Assembly (NCBI RefSeq): GCF_008728515.1
Contig: NC_044986.1
Location: forward strand, 52,192,855-52,256,854
From: Papio anubis
Lineage: Eukaryota; Chordata; Mammalia; Primates; Cercopithecidae
Length of the DNA: 64,000 nt
Direction of reading: 5' to 3'
Both the position numbers and the translations under genes were made by a program. Within the stretch, counting starts at the first letter, position 1, and the number at the start of each line of letters is the position of its first letter. A model generated the notes under the pieces. The model did no database searches. It saw nothing but the letters and a program-made list of their open reading frames with translations, and was not told where the DNA came from. Positions 34,721-49,467 of the stretch are shown here, piece after piece.

Positions 34721-35385
34721 TACATGTCTACTTGTGCTGTACTTTAAAATTAGTTATTACAGGAAAGTGTTTTTTAAGGTGGTTGAACAGAGACATTGTA
34801 TGCCAGTTCTCTTGAAAAAGGACATAATTTACCAGTGAATAATTGTAATTTAAATGTAATATTGAGGGGAGAATGCTTGAGCATGTCAGAGAACTCACAG
34901 AAAGAAGCTGAGGCACAAAAAAGGAGCAAGAGTTAAGCAGAGATTGAACCCTGGTGATATTGAAGTCCCATGAAAGGGGTAGGTGGGGGTGTTTCTGGCT
35001 CCCCTCATTCCGATGGCAGACTGCTGGTTTCTGAAATGTTGGATAGCTGCTTTGCCCTTGTGAGTCCAAGTACTGGTGAAGCTGGTAATTTGGTAACGTC
35101 TTTAGGGTATACCAGGCTGCCTGGTCATACAGTGTCCCTCTTCCTCCTTCTACACTCAAGTTGATGGTGTGGGCATGATACTTGATTTGCACTCATTTTA
35201 CACCTCTCTCCTGCCCAGGGAATCTCAGTCCTGTGTCTCCTCATCACTGGATCTTCTGTGAATATTCTCCGGCACATGATTCAACTGCAGTAGTCACAAT
35301 GGGCCAGCAGGACCCTGGGGAGCTGTGGGATTCCTTGTGGTCTGACTCTTGAAACAGGCTATTCCTAGTGGAAGAATTTAAAGAA
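34721..35385. other. Less AT-rich block with a 154-codon minus-strand frame
   Basis: Compared with its flanks this block has fewer A/T bases and higher complexity, and on the minus strand holds the frame 34728-35192 (154 codons, starting MQIKYHAHTINLSVEGG). I recognise no domain, signal peptide or membrane segment. No convincing splice or promoter context is visible. Most likely an old, unrecognised repeat (possibly an LTR) or unique non-coding DNA; a gene is not claimed. Confidence 0.35.
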
Positions 35386-35819
35386 AAGGGGCATTGTTTT
35401 TGATTAAGTATTGTCAGAAAGTAGAGTACTTGTATGACTGGGTTGGGAATCTAAATAAATATCTATAAAGAGGGCTGACTAGAGAAAAATTATAGTTGTA
35501 AATGGTAAAAAAAAAAAATATGGAGTCACTTATTTTAGTCATAAGAGAAGTATGCTTGGTATTTTGTAACTTGGACAATGATCATGTTTGTCTATGTTCA
35601 GACATAATTATGGAAGAATCTTATTTTTATTTTGGTTATTCTTTATCAGAGAATGACTTTGTTTGATATTCATATTCTGTGACATTATTTATGTTCAATA
35701 GAAGAATGCCAAGTCCTGGCTGTGAATCTCATTCTGGTTCACAGTGACACCAAGGCCTGGGCGATAGTGTCAGCCCAGTTCTGAATGTCAAGGGCTGCTT
35801 ATCTTATAGTATGCTTTAC

Positions 35820-35946
35820 ATTGGTTTATGCATTTTCCCTCTAAGATAATACACCTCTTGGATTAAAGGATTATGTATTATTATACCCCAGGAACTCTCT
35901 ATAGCACCAGGCATGTAATAGACTCAATGAATATTAGTGGAATTAC
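35820..35946 (+). mobile_element. L2 LINE 3' end remnant
   Basis: Shows the typical L2 3' series: a 'cacctcttggattaaaggat' segment, 'taccccaggaactctc', 'tagcaccaggcatgtaatag' and 'actcaatgaatattagtgg'. Diverged as expected for an old mammalian repeat. Confidence 0.6.
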
Positions 35947-38900
35947 TATCTTAATTAACAAAATGTGACTAGTTTTCTAAAAATATACATTTGAAAGGAA
36001 TACTCTTCTTTACTCAATGTTCATCTATTCCATCATCATTAACTGGTATATGGATATAACCAGTAAACAGTGCACTCCTTATTAGAAAAATATAGGTACA
36101 GACTCTAAAATATATTTTTCTTTAAAGAAGAATCATGGTTTAAAATGAATTGCATCACAAAGGATATAAAATTAGTTACAGTTTGAGATTAAAGCTTTTA
36201 GGCAGCAGCTTTGTAAAGGAAATTTAAATTATCTCTATTTGATCATTGACATCTTTGTCAATTTTTGATTTCACAATACAATTATAACATTTTCTCTTAG
36301 AAAAGTATTGTAATGAGCCTAGGCTTATTCACCTTGGATTCCTGGATACTACTTATGAAAATAAGAGTATGGCATCTCATATCTGGGGTCATGTTCCTGA
36401 GCACAAACTGGTGACACTGTGATGATACACTGCAATAGTAAATAATTAAACTGACTTCTCTCCTCTCCCTGGTGCTCCACTGACAGATGAGACTGGGTAG
36501 TATATTATCACAGCACCATTGTACTAGTGATGCATTGGAACAGAGTGCCACCAGAGAGTCTTTCTCCAAAGTGAAATATGGATCTGTCACAGGGTTTTAG
36601 TGATCTAAGTATGCATTTTCAAATCCACTCCATGGGCCTATTTGAGAAATAAAATCTAAGTTTTTTTTTATTTTTTTAATCATAATATATCAAATATTGC
36701 AATGCAAGTGTGTGATAGCTGGGAGCTCAATCAATTCAAACTCATAAATAATGTATTTTCCTTGTATTGTATATATGTGAAAAGGTTACCTTAGCTTCTA
36801 TGGAAAAAGCTTATGGTATGAAGGGCAGATACACTAAACAAGTGTCCACAAGAATGAGTGTTATTATGAACTTTAGGATGTATAGAGGCCATTTATATGA
36901 ACTGTAAGGAAAATGTTCTCAGAGCTGCCTTGCAAGAAAAAAACTGATAGAGTGAAAATATATATATATATATTTTACTTTTAAATAAGTTTTGAAACCT
37001 TTTCTCCCAAAGTGTAAAAGCTATAGTTTCAACCCTACATATTTGAGTGATTCCAACTGAACAGAATAAATGAGGTCATGAAGATTCACTCTGCAAGCTG
37101 AAAAATAAAAGAGAAATGAAAAGGCTATGAAATCCATTCCAGCTACTTTATGGCAACTTACATGTATCCTTTTCAGAAAAGCTAGATTAGTCTGACCCAG
37201 AATAACCATCCAATGTATCAACGCAGCCAAAGAACCATCAAGCTATGTGAGCATATGGGGAAGTGTGCTAGTACTACCCTGCCCAAAGTGCCTTAATAAA
37301 AGCTGTACATAGCAAAGGAGACACAAATAGGACTTGAAATCCATTCCATACTCTGTTCACCAAGCCAGCGGTTCTAATGTGGAGGGGTCAACTCAGAGGA
37401 TGGGAGATTTGAGAAGGTGACATTTATGAATGGTCTGCCCACAGGAACATATTTTTTATAACTAGTACAGAAGGGCCATATGTGCTAACAGAGTACCTGA
37501 GAAGGAGGAAAAATGGTCAGACTTTTCTAAGAAGTTACAATAAATCTAGTCTAGCCTTCATTTGGCCAGATACTATAAGGAATAGTAACCATATCAGGAC
37601 TCAGATTCCTTTAGCAACTTTAAACAAATTGACTGGGTATAGGAAATGACCCCTTTCAATACCCTTCGTTCCTAGCTTTTTGTGAAACCTGGCTCATTTT
37701 CTTGATTTTCAACACTTGACTTTTATTCTGTACATTCTCTGTTGAGCTGGTTAAAGCTTTCAGTATACAGACCCGTATTTCTTCTTGAATTATTGCTTCC
37801 TGCGTTGATGAAACCATCGATAATGTTCACAATCTATATGTTCACAATCTATAAAAATTGTACGGCATTGTCCTGTCAGAATGATACAGACCTTACAGCT
37901 GAAGCTGAGTCTTGGAGTCTCCCAGGTTTGGCCAGAAATTAGTCTTTATTATCTGGATGCTGGACATTTTGTGTTTCTTGGGGGAATGAAGCACTTTGGG
38001 TAGCAAGGAGGCAAATTGATAATCATTAATTTATTCATTTATCAGCCAGTGTGGGTGTATTCAATACTTTAGCAATTGGTGCAGTTGTTTCAAATGTGTG
38101 GGATGAACGTACGTCATGGGTGGAACTGACCTTGTGCTTCTATCCAAGGCCCTCTTCCCATTTGTATTTTGTAACCAAATCTTGTCATTTTATTAACTGC
38201 CATTTGTGGTTCCCTGTCAGGTTAGGCCTTGCATCTTTAATCAACAAATCCCCAGTACTTCATTATTAGAAATCACAATTTTCTTTTCTGATTTAGTGTA
38301 GTTTAATTTGAAATTTCTTACTTTGCCACTGAAGTAAACTAGTGCATCTAAGTATATCTTCAGTACATTATTTCTTCATATATAATATATATCTTATAAT
38401 TTATATCTTTAATCAATGTATATTCATTGATTTCTTCTTTTATACTCACAAAAAGAATCAAGTTTTCCCATCCTAAAGTGGCATTTCTTCTAGCCTGCCT
38501 CTCTTGATCAAAAAGGTATTTTAAACACCAAATTTTTTGAAAGTAGAATCCTTACTTTCTACTTTCTTACTTTCTACTTACATGGAGTGGTTTGCTTATA
38601 TTATTTTAAGCACAAATCTACTATAATCTGAATTTCAATATACCAGATTTTAAATAGGTCTCTGCTAAAACAATTATTGATCTACAAAGAACCTTTTTCA
38701 ATGGTTTGTTTTCTTCCCTTAAAAATTTGATGCTTTGTGTATCAAAATACACTTAGCAATTATTAAACTCTTCTACTTGTAACAATGTCCTATCCTAACT
38801 TTTGTTACAAAACAGATTTTGATTATATTCTATGTCTCTTAGAATTTTTTTTTTTGAGTTCTACAGATAACATTATTTTTCTTCCCCTGCCCTTCATCAT

Positions 38901-39130
38901 TTGGTGGTCTTTCATATGTACCTTTAATTTTTTTGTTATCTCATTCTATATTCTCTTTCTGAGTAATCTTATCTGTGATATTCATTCTCTGTATTATTAT
39001 GGTCCTTTCATTAATTACCTAGATTTTTAAGATTTTTTTTTTTTAGAATTATTTCCACAGTTTCAACTTCTTGCTAAACACCCGTCCCAGATGCCTAGAG
39101 GCATCACATATGTAACAACCTTCGAACATT
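35947..39130. other. Repeat-poor AT-rich sequence
   Basis: No named repeat except short simple tracts (TA near 36958-36973; 'tttctactttcttac' repeats near 38557-38580). Open frames at 36297-36590, 37021-37230, 37742-37942, 38051-38269 and 38785-39030 have no recognisable domains and no supporting context. Confidence 0.45.
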
Positions 39131-39430
39131 TTGTTTTTCATCTTTGAGACAAGATCTTACTCTGTTGCCCAGGCTGGAGTGCAGTGGTATGATCACAGCT
39201 CACTGAAGCCTTGACATTGCAGGCTTAAGTGATCTTCCCATCTCAGCGTCCCAAGAAACTGGGCCTACAGGTGTGGGCCGCCATGCCTGGCTAAGTTTTT
39301 ATTTTTATTTTCAAAGATGGGGGTCTCATCATGTTGCCCATGCTGGTCTTGAATTCTTGGGTGCAAATGATTCTCCGACGTTGGCCTACCAAAGTACGGG
39401 GATTACAGACGTGAGCCACTGTGCCTGGAC
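39131..39430 (-). mobile_element. AluJ element, minus strand
   Basis: Reverse-complement Alu starting 'gagacaagatcttactctgt'. The left part has 'gaagccttgacattgcaggc' and the right part 'gtgcaaatgattctccgacg', the wording of the oldest (AluJ) branch, and it ends 'tgtgcctgga' at 39430. The tail complement is short and decayed. The frame 39273-39575 is an Alu by-product. Confidence 0.9.
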
Positions 39431-39915
39431 AAACCTAAAGTTTAATCACCCTTCAAAGCAACTGTTCTACTTCTACCCTCCAAAACTGGTTTTAGGTAAC
39501 TTCTATCTACTCGGAATAACCTTCTGTCCATCCATGTATTATACTCATTTTGCAAAACATGACTTTGCTTCATAAATCCTTTGGCTTAACATATCATCCC
39601 CACAGTTCCTGCTGACATTGTACAGTGTATTTTTAAATGTGCAAAGACTTTCCACTCCAGAGTTTGCTACCTTTAACTGATTACACATCATTTATACTGT
39701 AAATTGCATCACATCAATTTCCTCCCTAAACATTTTTTTAATTCTTGTTCAAATGTGATCATCTTAAAGATATTTTTATTTTTATATCCTCTTAAAAATA
39801 ATTGCTAGCTTATAAGTGTTTTATATTGTTTTGTCTCTACCCCAATTTCTTGAGACTCATCAAACTACCTTTTATACTATTGTCTCATCACCTAATCTAG
39901 GTTTTTGCAGAGTAG
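39431..39915. other. AT-rich sequence without recognised feature
   Basis: About 480 bases between an AluJ and the MST provirus. Nothing nameable was seen. Confidence 0.4.
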
Positions 39916-39920
39916 GGCAC

Positions 39921-40339
39921 TGTGTTAGTCTGTTTTCATTGATTTAAATACATCCTTGAGACTAGGTAATTAATAAAGAAAAGAGATTTATTTGGCTCAT
40001 GGTTCTGCAGGCTGTACATTAAGCAGAGTGCTGGCATCTGCTGATGTGGAGGGCCTACAGAAGCTTTCACTCATGGCAGAAGGTGAGGGGGAGCCAGTGT
40101 GTCATATGACAAGAAAGAGAACAAGAGAGCAAGGGAGGAGTTGCAAGCCTCTTTTAAACATCCAAATCTTGAATGAACTCACAGAGTGAAAACTCACTCA
40201 TTACTGCAAGGACAGCAAAAAGCAATTCATGAGAGGTCCACCCCATGACCCAAATATATCCTCCTAGGCCCCACCTCCAACATTGGGGAGCACCTTTCAA
40301 CATGAGATTTGAAGTGAACAAAATATACAAACTATATCA
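39921..40339 (-). mobile_element. MST LTR (left copy of the provirus)
   Basis: Reverse-oriented LTR: 'tgtgttagtctgttttcatt' start, 'taataaagaaaagagattta', 'ctcatggcagaaggtgaggg', 'gaactcacagagtgaaaact', 'cccatgacccaaata', ending 'actatatca'. Length 419 bases, nearly identical to the right LTR length (418). Confidence 0.92.
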
Positions 40340-40464
40340 CTCTACCCTTGGCACCTCTAAAATTTCATATTATCCTCATATTGCAAAATACAATCACTCC
40401 TTCTCAATTGTCCCCAAAAGTCTTAACTCATTCCAGCATCACTCAAAAGTCAAATGTCCAAAAT

Positions 40465-40508
40465 CTCATCAGAGACTCAAGGCAAGCTCATCAGAGACTC
40501 AAGGCAAG
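40465..40508. repeat. Perfect 22-bp tandem duplication
   Basis: 40465-40486 and 40487-40508 are identical and start 'ctcatcagagactcaaggc'. Lack of divergence indicates a recent slippage or repair event within the old MST internal region. Confidence 0.95.
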
Positions 40509-41599
40509 CTAACAGTGTGTGCTTTCTGGAGTAGCAGTCTGAGCTGCACGCAGGACTTTGAACCATGGTTGAAGCTGGAGCAGCAGGGATACGGGAAGCA
40601 GTGTGCCAAGGCTGTGCAGGGCACTGGGACCCTGTATCTGGCCCTTGAACCCATTGTTTACTCCTAGGCCTCTGGGCCTGTGATAAGAAGGGCTGCCTTG
40701 GAGATTTCTGAAATGTCTTCTACAACCTTTTCCCTGTTATCTTGGCTCCCTTTTAGTCATGCAAAACTCTCTGGAAAGTGGCTTCTCTGCAACCCACTTG
40801 TATCTCTCTCCTGAAAATGTTTTATCCCTCTGTACCACATGGCCACATTGTGAAACTTCTAAAGTTTTACACTCTGTTTCCCTTTTAATGATAAAGTCCA
40901 ACTTTAAGTCATTCCTTTGCTCCTATATTTGATCACAGTCTGTTAGAAACTGCCATGTAACTTCTTGAATGTATTTCTGCTTAGAAATTTCTTCCACCTG
41001 GTACTGTAAGTCATCAGTCTTAAGTTTAGACTTCCACAGATCCCTAGGACATTAACAAAAAGAAGCCAAATTTGTTGTTAAGTCATAACAAGAATGACCT
41101 TTGCTGCAATTCCAATAAATTATTTGTTTCTCTCTGAGACCTCATCAACCTGGCCTTCACTGTCCACTCACTATCAGCATTTTGGTCACAACCACTTAAC
41201 AAGTCTCAAAAGAAATTCCAAACTTTTCTTCTCTTCCTGTCTTCTTCTGAGCCCTCCAAACTCTTCCGACTTCTGTTTGTTATCCAGGTCCAAAGTTGCT
41301 TCCAAATTTTCAGGTATCTTTTTTTTTTTTTAATTAACCTGTCATATTTATTTATTTATTTTTAAATTTTAATTTAAATTCCAGGATACATGTGCAAAAT
41401 GTGCAGGTTTGTTACATAGGGATGTATGTGCGATGGTGGTTTGCAGTAACTACCAACCAGTCATCTAGGTTTTAAGCACGGCATGCATTTGCTATTTGTC
41501 CTAACTCCATCCTGCTCCTTGTCCCCCAACCCAGAACAGGCTCTGGTGTGTGCTGTTCCTCTCCTTGGGTCCATGTGTTCTCATTGTTCAACTCCTACT

Positions 41600-45140
<3,541 letters not shown>

Positions 45141-45204
45141 TCCTGTCATTATGATGCTAGCTGGTTATTTTGCACAGTAGTTTATGCAATTTCTTCATTG
45201 GTCT

Positions 45205-46232
45205 TTATATTTTGGTGTGTTTTTGCAATGGCTGGCACAGGTTTTTCCTTTCCATATTTAGTGCTTCCTTTGGGACCTCTTGTAAGGAAGGCCTGGTGGT
45301 AACGAAATCCCTCAGGCTTTGCTTGCCTAGAAAGGATTTTATTTCTCCTTTGCTTATTACTCTTACTTTGGCTGGATATGAAATTCTGGGTTGAAAAATT
45401 TTTTCCTTAATAATGTTGAATATTGGCCCCCAATCTTTTCTGGCTAGTACAGTTTCTGCAGAGAGAACTGCTGTTATTCTGATGGGCTTCCCTTTGTAGG
45501 TGACCTGACCTTTCTCTCTGGCTGCCCTTAACATTTTTTTCTCCATTTCAACATTGCAGAATCTGATGTTTATGTGTCTCGGTGTTGATCTCCTTGTGGA
45601 GTGTCTTAGTGGTGTTCTCTGTATTTCCTGAATTTGAATGTTGGTCTGTCTTGCTGGGTTGGGGAAGTTTTCCTGGATAATATCTTGAAGTGTGTTTTCC
45701 AACTTGGATTCATTCTCCCCATCACTTTATGGTACGCCAGTCTATTGTAGGTTTGGTCTTTTCACATAGTCCCATATTTGTTGGAGGTGCTGTTAGTTCC
45801 TTTTTATTCTTTTTTCTCTAATCTTGTCTGCATCCCTTATGTCAGCAAGGTGGTGTCCAATCTCTGTTATCTTTTCTACCACTTAATCAATTCAGCTATT
45901 GATGTTTGCGTATGCTTCATGAATTTCTCATGCTGTGTTTCTCAACTCCATCAGATAATTTATGTTCCTCTCTACACTGGTTATTCTATCTAGTTAGCAG
46001 TTCCTGTAACCTTTTATCAAGGTTCTTGGCTGGCTTGCATTGGGTTAGAACATGGTACTTTAGCTCAGAGGAATTTTATTAGTTACCTTCTGAAGCCTAC
46101 TTGTGTCAAGTTGTCAATCTGATTCTCAGTCCAGTTTTGCCCCCTTGCTGGAGAGGTGTTGCCAACATTTGGAGGAGAAAAGGCATTCTGGCTTTTGGAA
46201 TTTTCAGCATTTTTGTGCTTGTTTTTCCCCTT
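45205..46232 (-). pseudogene. L1 ORF1 pseudogene with preserved C-terminal half
   Basis: ORF1 protein is the RNA-binding, trimer-forming partner of ORF2 in the L1 particle. The frame 45205-45702 (165 codons to its stop) keeps the RRM and C-terminal domain: 'LQDIIQENFPN' and 'TPRHINIRF' in the RRM, 'REKGQVTYKGKPIRIT' and 'ARKDWGPIFNIIKEK' in the C-terminal domain, then 'LRDFVTTRPSLQEV' and 'KEALNMERKN'. The family protein is about 338 residues, so the N-terminal coiled-coil half is missing from this frame. The expected start codon position (46230-46232) reads AAG on the minus strand, so the start looks lost (inference from alignment by eye), and breaks lie between 45703 and 46232. Confidence 0.85.
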
Positions 46233-47563
46233 CTTTGTGGATTTATCTACCATTGATCTTTGAGACTGATGACTTTTGGATGGGTTTTTTGTGAGGGGTT
46301 CTTTTGTTGCTGTTGTTGCTTTCTATTTGTTAGTTCTTCTTCTAACAGTCAGGCTTCTCTTCTGCAGGTCTGCAGTTTGCTGGAGGTTCACTCCAGATCC
46401 TGTTCACCCTGGTATCACCAGTGGAGGCTACAGAACAGCAAACATTGCTGCCTGCTCCTTCCTCTGGAAGCTTCATCCCAGAAGGGCACCTGCCTGATGC
46501 CAGATGGAGCTCTCATGTATTGGGTGTCTGTTGACCCCTGTTGGGATGTCTCTTTCAGTCAGGAGGCATGGGATTCAGAGTCTTACTTGAGGAGGCAGTT
46601 TGTCCCTTAGCAGAGCTGGTTCGCTGTGCTGGGAAAATCCCCATTGTCAGAATCAGCTGCTCTCTTCAGAGCCAGCAGGCAGGAAAGATTAAATCCCCTG
46701 AAGCTGTTCAGGCAGCCGCCCCTTCCCACAGGTGCTCTGTTCAAGGGAGATGAGACTTTTATTTTTAAGCCCCTGACTGGGGCTGCTGCATTTCCTTCAG
46801 AGATGCCCTGCCCAGTGAGGAGTAATCTAGAGAAGCAGTCTGGCTACAACCACTTTGCCATGCTGTAGTGATTTCTGCCCAGTGCAAACCTCCCAGTCTC
46901 CTTAGTACCGTGAGGGGAAAATCCTCTACTAAAGCCTCATTAATGGTGGATGCCCCTCCCCCACCAAGGCCGATTGTCCCAGGTCAACTCCAGACTGCTG
47001 TGCTGGCAGTGAGAATTCAAGCCCGTGGTTCTTAGCTTGCTGTGCTCTGTAGGAGTGGGACCCGCTGGGCGAGACCACTGTTTCCCTGGCTTCAGTCCCC
47101 TTTGCAAGGGAGTGGATAGTTCTCCTCTCTTGCTGGGGTTCCAGGCACTGCTGGGGTATGAAAAAAGCTCCTGCAGGTAGTTCAGTGCCTGCCCAAACAG
47201 CTGCCCAATTTTGTGCTTGAAACCCAGGGCGCTGGTGGTGTAGGCTCACAAGGGAATCTCCTGATTCACAGATTGCAAAAGTACATGGAAAAGTGTAGTA
47301 CCCAGGGTGGGTAGCACAGTCCCTCACCACTTCCCTTGGCTGGGAGAGGCAGGTCCTCCTGGCAGTCCTTGCACTTCCCAGGTGAAGCCATACCCTACCC
47401 TCCTTCTGCTTGCTCTCCATGGGTTGCACCCACTGTCTAACCAGTTCCAATTAAATGAACTGTATACTTCAGTTGGAAATGCAGAAATCACCTGCCTTCT
47501 GCATTGATCTCACTAGGAGCTGCAGACAGGAACTCTTTCTATTAGGCCATCTTAGTCCCCCCT
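46233..47563 (-). promoter_or_regulatory. L1 5'UTR (former internal promoter)
   Basis: About 1.3 kb, clearly richer in G+C than its surroundings, upstream of ORF1 on the minus strand and ending at the L1 5' terminus. On the minus strand it begins 'gactaagatggcctaataga'. L1 5'UTRs drive transcription internally and often have an antisense promoter; activity of this decayed copy is unknown. Open frames within it (46260-46868, 46929-47450, 47307-47507) are composition artefacts. Confidence 0.8.
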
Positions 47564-47612
47564 ACTTTCAGGTATCTTTATAGCATCATCCCACTCCTAG
47601 GTACCAATCTTC

Positions 47613-48030
47613 CGTGTTAGTCCATTTGCGTGGCTATAAGGGAATGCCTTAGATTGGGTAATTTATAAAGAAAAAAATGTTTACTTGACTCATAATTCTG
47701 TAGGTTGTGCATGAAGCATAGTGCCAGCATGTGCTTCTGCTGAGGGCCTAAGACAGCTTACAATCATGGTGCAAGGTGCAGGGGAGCCAGTGTGTCACAT
47801 TCCAAGAGAGGCAGCAAGAGAGTGAGGGAGGAGGTGCAAGGCTTTCTTAAAGAAACAGATCACAAGTGAACTCACAGAGCGAGAACTGACTCGTACCCTG
47901 AGTACAGCACTAAGACATTCATGAAGAATTTGACCCTATGACCAAACACCTCCCACTAGGCCCAACTCCAGCACTGCAGAACACATTTCAACATGAGATT
48001 TGGAGGCAACAAAATATCCAAACCATGTCA
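47613..48030 (-). mobile_element. MST LTR (right copy of the provirus)
   Basis: Reverse-oriented LTR starting 'cgtgttagtccatttgcg' (first base changed from T), with 'gattgggtaatttataaaga', 'cagcttacaatcatggtgca', 'gaactcacagagcgagaact', ending 'aaccatgtca' at 48030. Differences from the left LTR accumulated after integration and could be used for dating. Confidence 0.92.
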
Positions 48031-48035
48031 GGCAA

Positions 48036-49140
48036 ATCTAATCAATTGAGTGGGATCACATGCTCATCATTGTCTACTACCCTTGCAAGCAATATAGAAT
48101 ATCTTCAGCCACTGGTTTAAAAAATCTCAGAACCTCCGTATATTTTCTGCTTGAGATTTAACCTTTATCCTCTACTACCTTTCATCCTTTCTTTGAAATG
48201 GTCAAAAATGTATCAGAAAATGGGAAAATCATATATAGCATACTTAAAATTGATAGGAAATATTTTTTGAAAATATTAAACTTATTTTCAAAACTCAAAA
48301 ATAAAATGATGGCAGATGTATGGTTGTTATTTCAGAAAAGGCACATTAGAGGGAAAATAATAAGATAAGATCTCATATCAGACTTACATTTTAAATTTTC
48401 ATTTCAAATAAGTAAATTGACCCAGAATAAACAGAATTTGACTTACAAGGTTCTTGTTGTTTGAAACTGTATTGCATCATTTCACAGGAAAACAAGCTGC
48501 TAAAAATTTATCACATAATTTATTATTCCCACTTATATTTATATTTGGAGTCTTGGCCAACTGTTAGTATCTTATGATCTCTAAGAGTCAGAACATATGA
48601 TATTATTCATCTTTGTTTATGTATTCATTGAAATGATGGCAAAAAATTCATAAAAATTCCTTCATGCTCTGACTTAATGCCAACTTAAGGAGTCACTCAG
48701 AGTTCAGGAAAAAAAAATCACCACTTGTCAGATAATTATTTTGGTAGTACACACAAAAGAATTCCCAAATTATGGAAGACTTAGATGTTTTAATAGATCC
48801 TATTTGTGTTTTCAGTGGTCCCATCAGTTCACACACAGGTTGCAACAACTCTTCTCTCTAATGAAGCAAAGTGGTGTTTCTGAACAAAATTTGTTTGATG
48901 AATTGAACACAACTGACAGGTGACTGGTTGGTATCCAGTCAGTTTGAGTTGTAATGTACTTCAGTAGAAAAAAAAGATCACCAAGCTGTCACCCAATCGT
49001 TACCTGCCTATAAAATGCAAACGTCTTACCTACCTTAAAAGTAGCTACTAAAATTGATGTATTTACAAAGATTTAACTCCTTGATATTATTAAAAGAAAT
49101 AACCATATGGATTTTTTTTCCACATCATTCAAAAATCTCC
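48036..49140. other. AT-rich sequence without recognised feature
   Basis: About 1.1 kb, no named repeat. The frame 48741-48923 has no recognisable domain. Confidence 0.4.
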
Positions 49141-49154
49141 TAGCTGTGTATTTG

Positions 49155-49451
49155 TTCTTTTTTTTGAAACAAAGTCTCACTCTGTCAGTCCAGGCTGGAG
49201 TGCAGTGGTGCAATCATAGCTCACTGCCTCACACTTTCGGATTCAAGCAATCCTCCTTCCTCAGCCTTCTGAGCAGCTAGAACTACAAGCACACACTCTG
49301 CCCCTGGCAAATTATTATTATTATTATTATTTGTAGAGACAGGACCTTACTGTGTTGCCCAGGCTGTTCTCAAACTCCTGGCCTCAGGCAATCCTCTAGC
49401 CTCTGCCTCTAAAAGTGTTGTGATTATAGGCATGAGCCACTGGGCCTGGCC
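49155..49451 (-). mobile_element. AluJ element with internal (TTA)n, minus strand
   Basis: Reverse-complement Alu, 'gaaacaaagtctcactctgt' to 'cactgggcctggcc'. A run of seven TTA units (49311-49331) lies between the two monomers where an A-rich linker belongs. Flanking duplications tagctgtgtatttg (49141-49154) and cagctgtgtaattt (49454-49467) differ at two positions. Confidence 0.92.
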
Positions 49452-49467
49452 GCCAGCTGTGTAATTT

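Noticed and set aside
46260..47507. Several plus and minus frames up to 173 codons
   Set aside because: They lie in the 5'UTR of the full-length L1 (46233-47563), between its ORF1 and its 5' end. No gene is supported.
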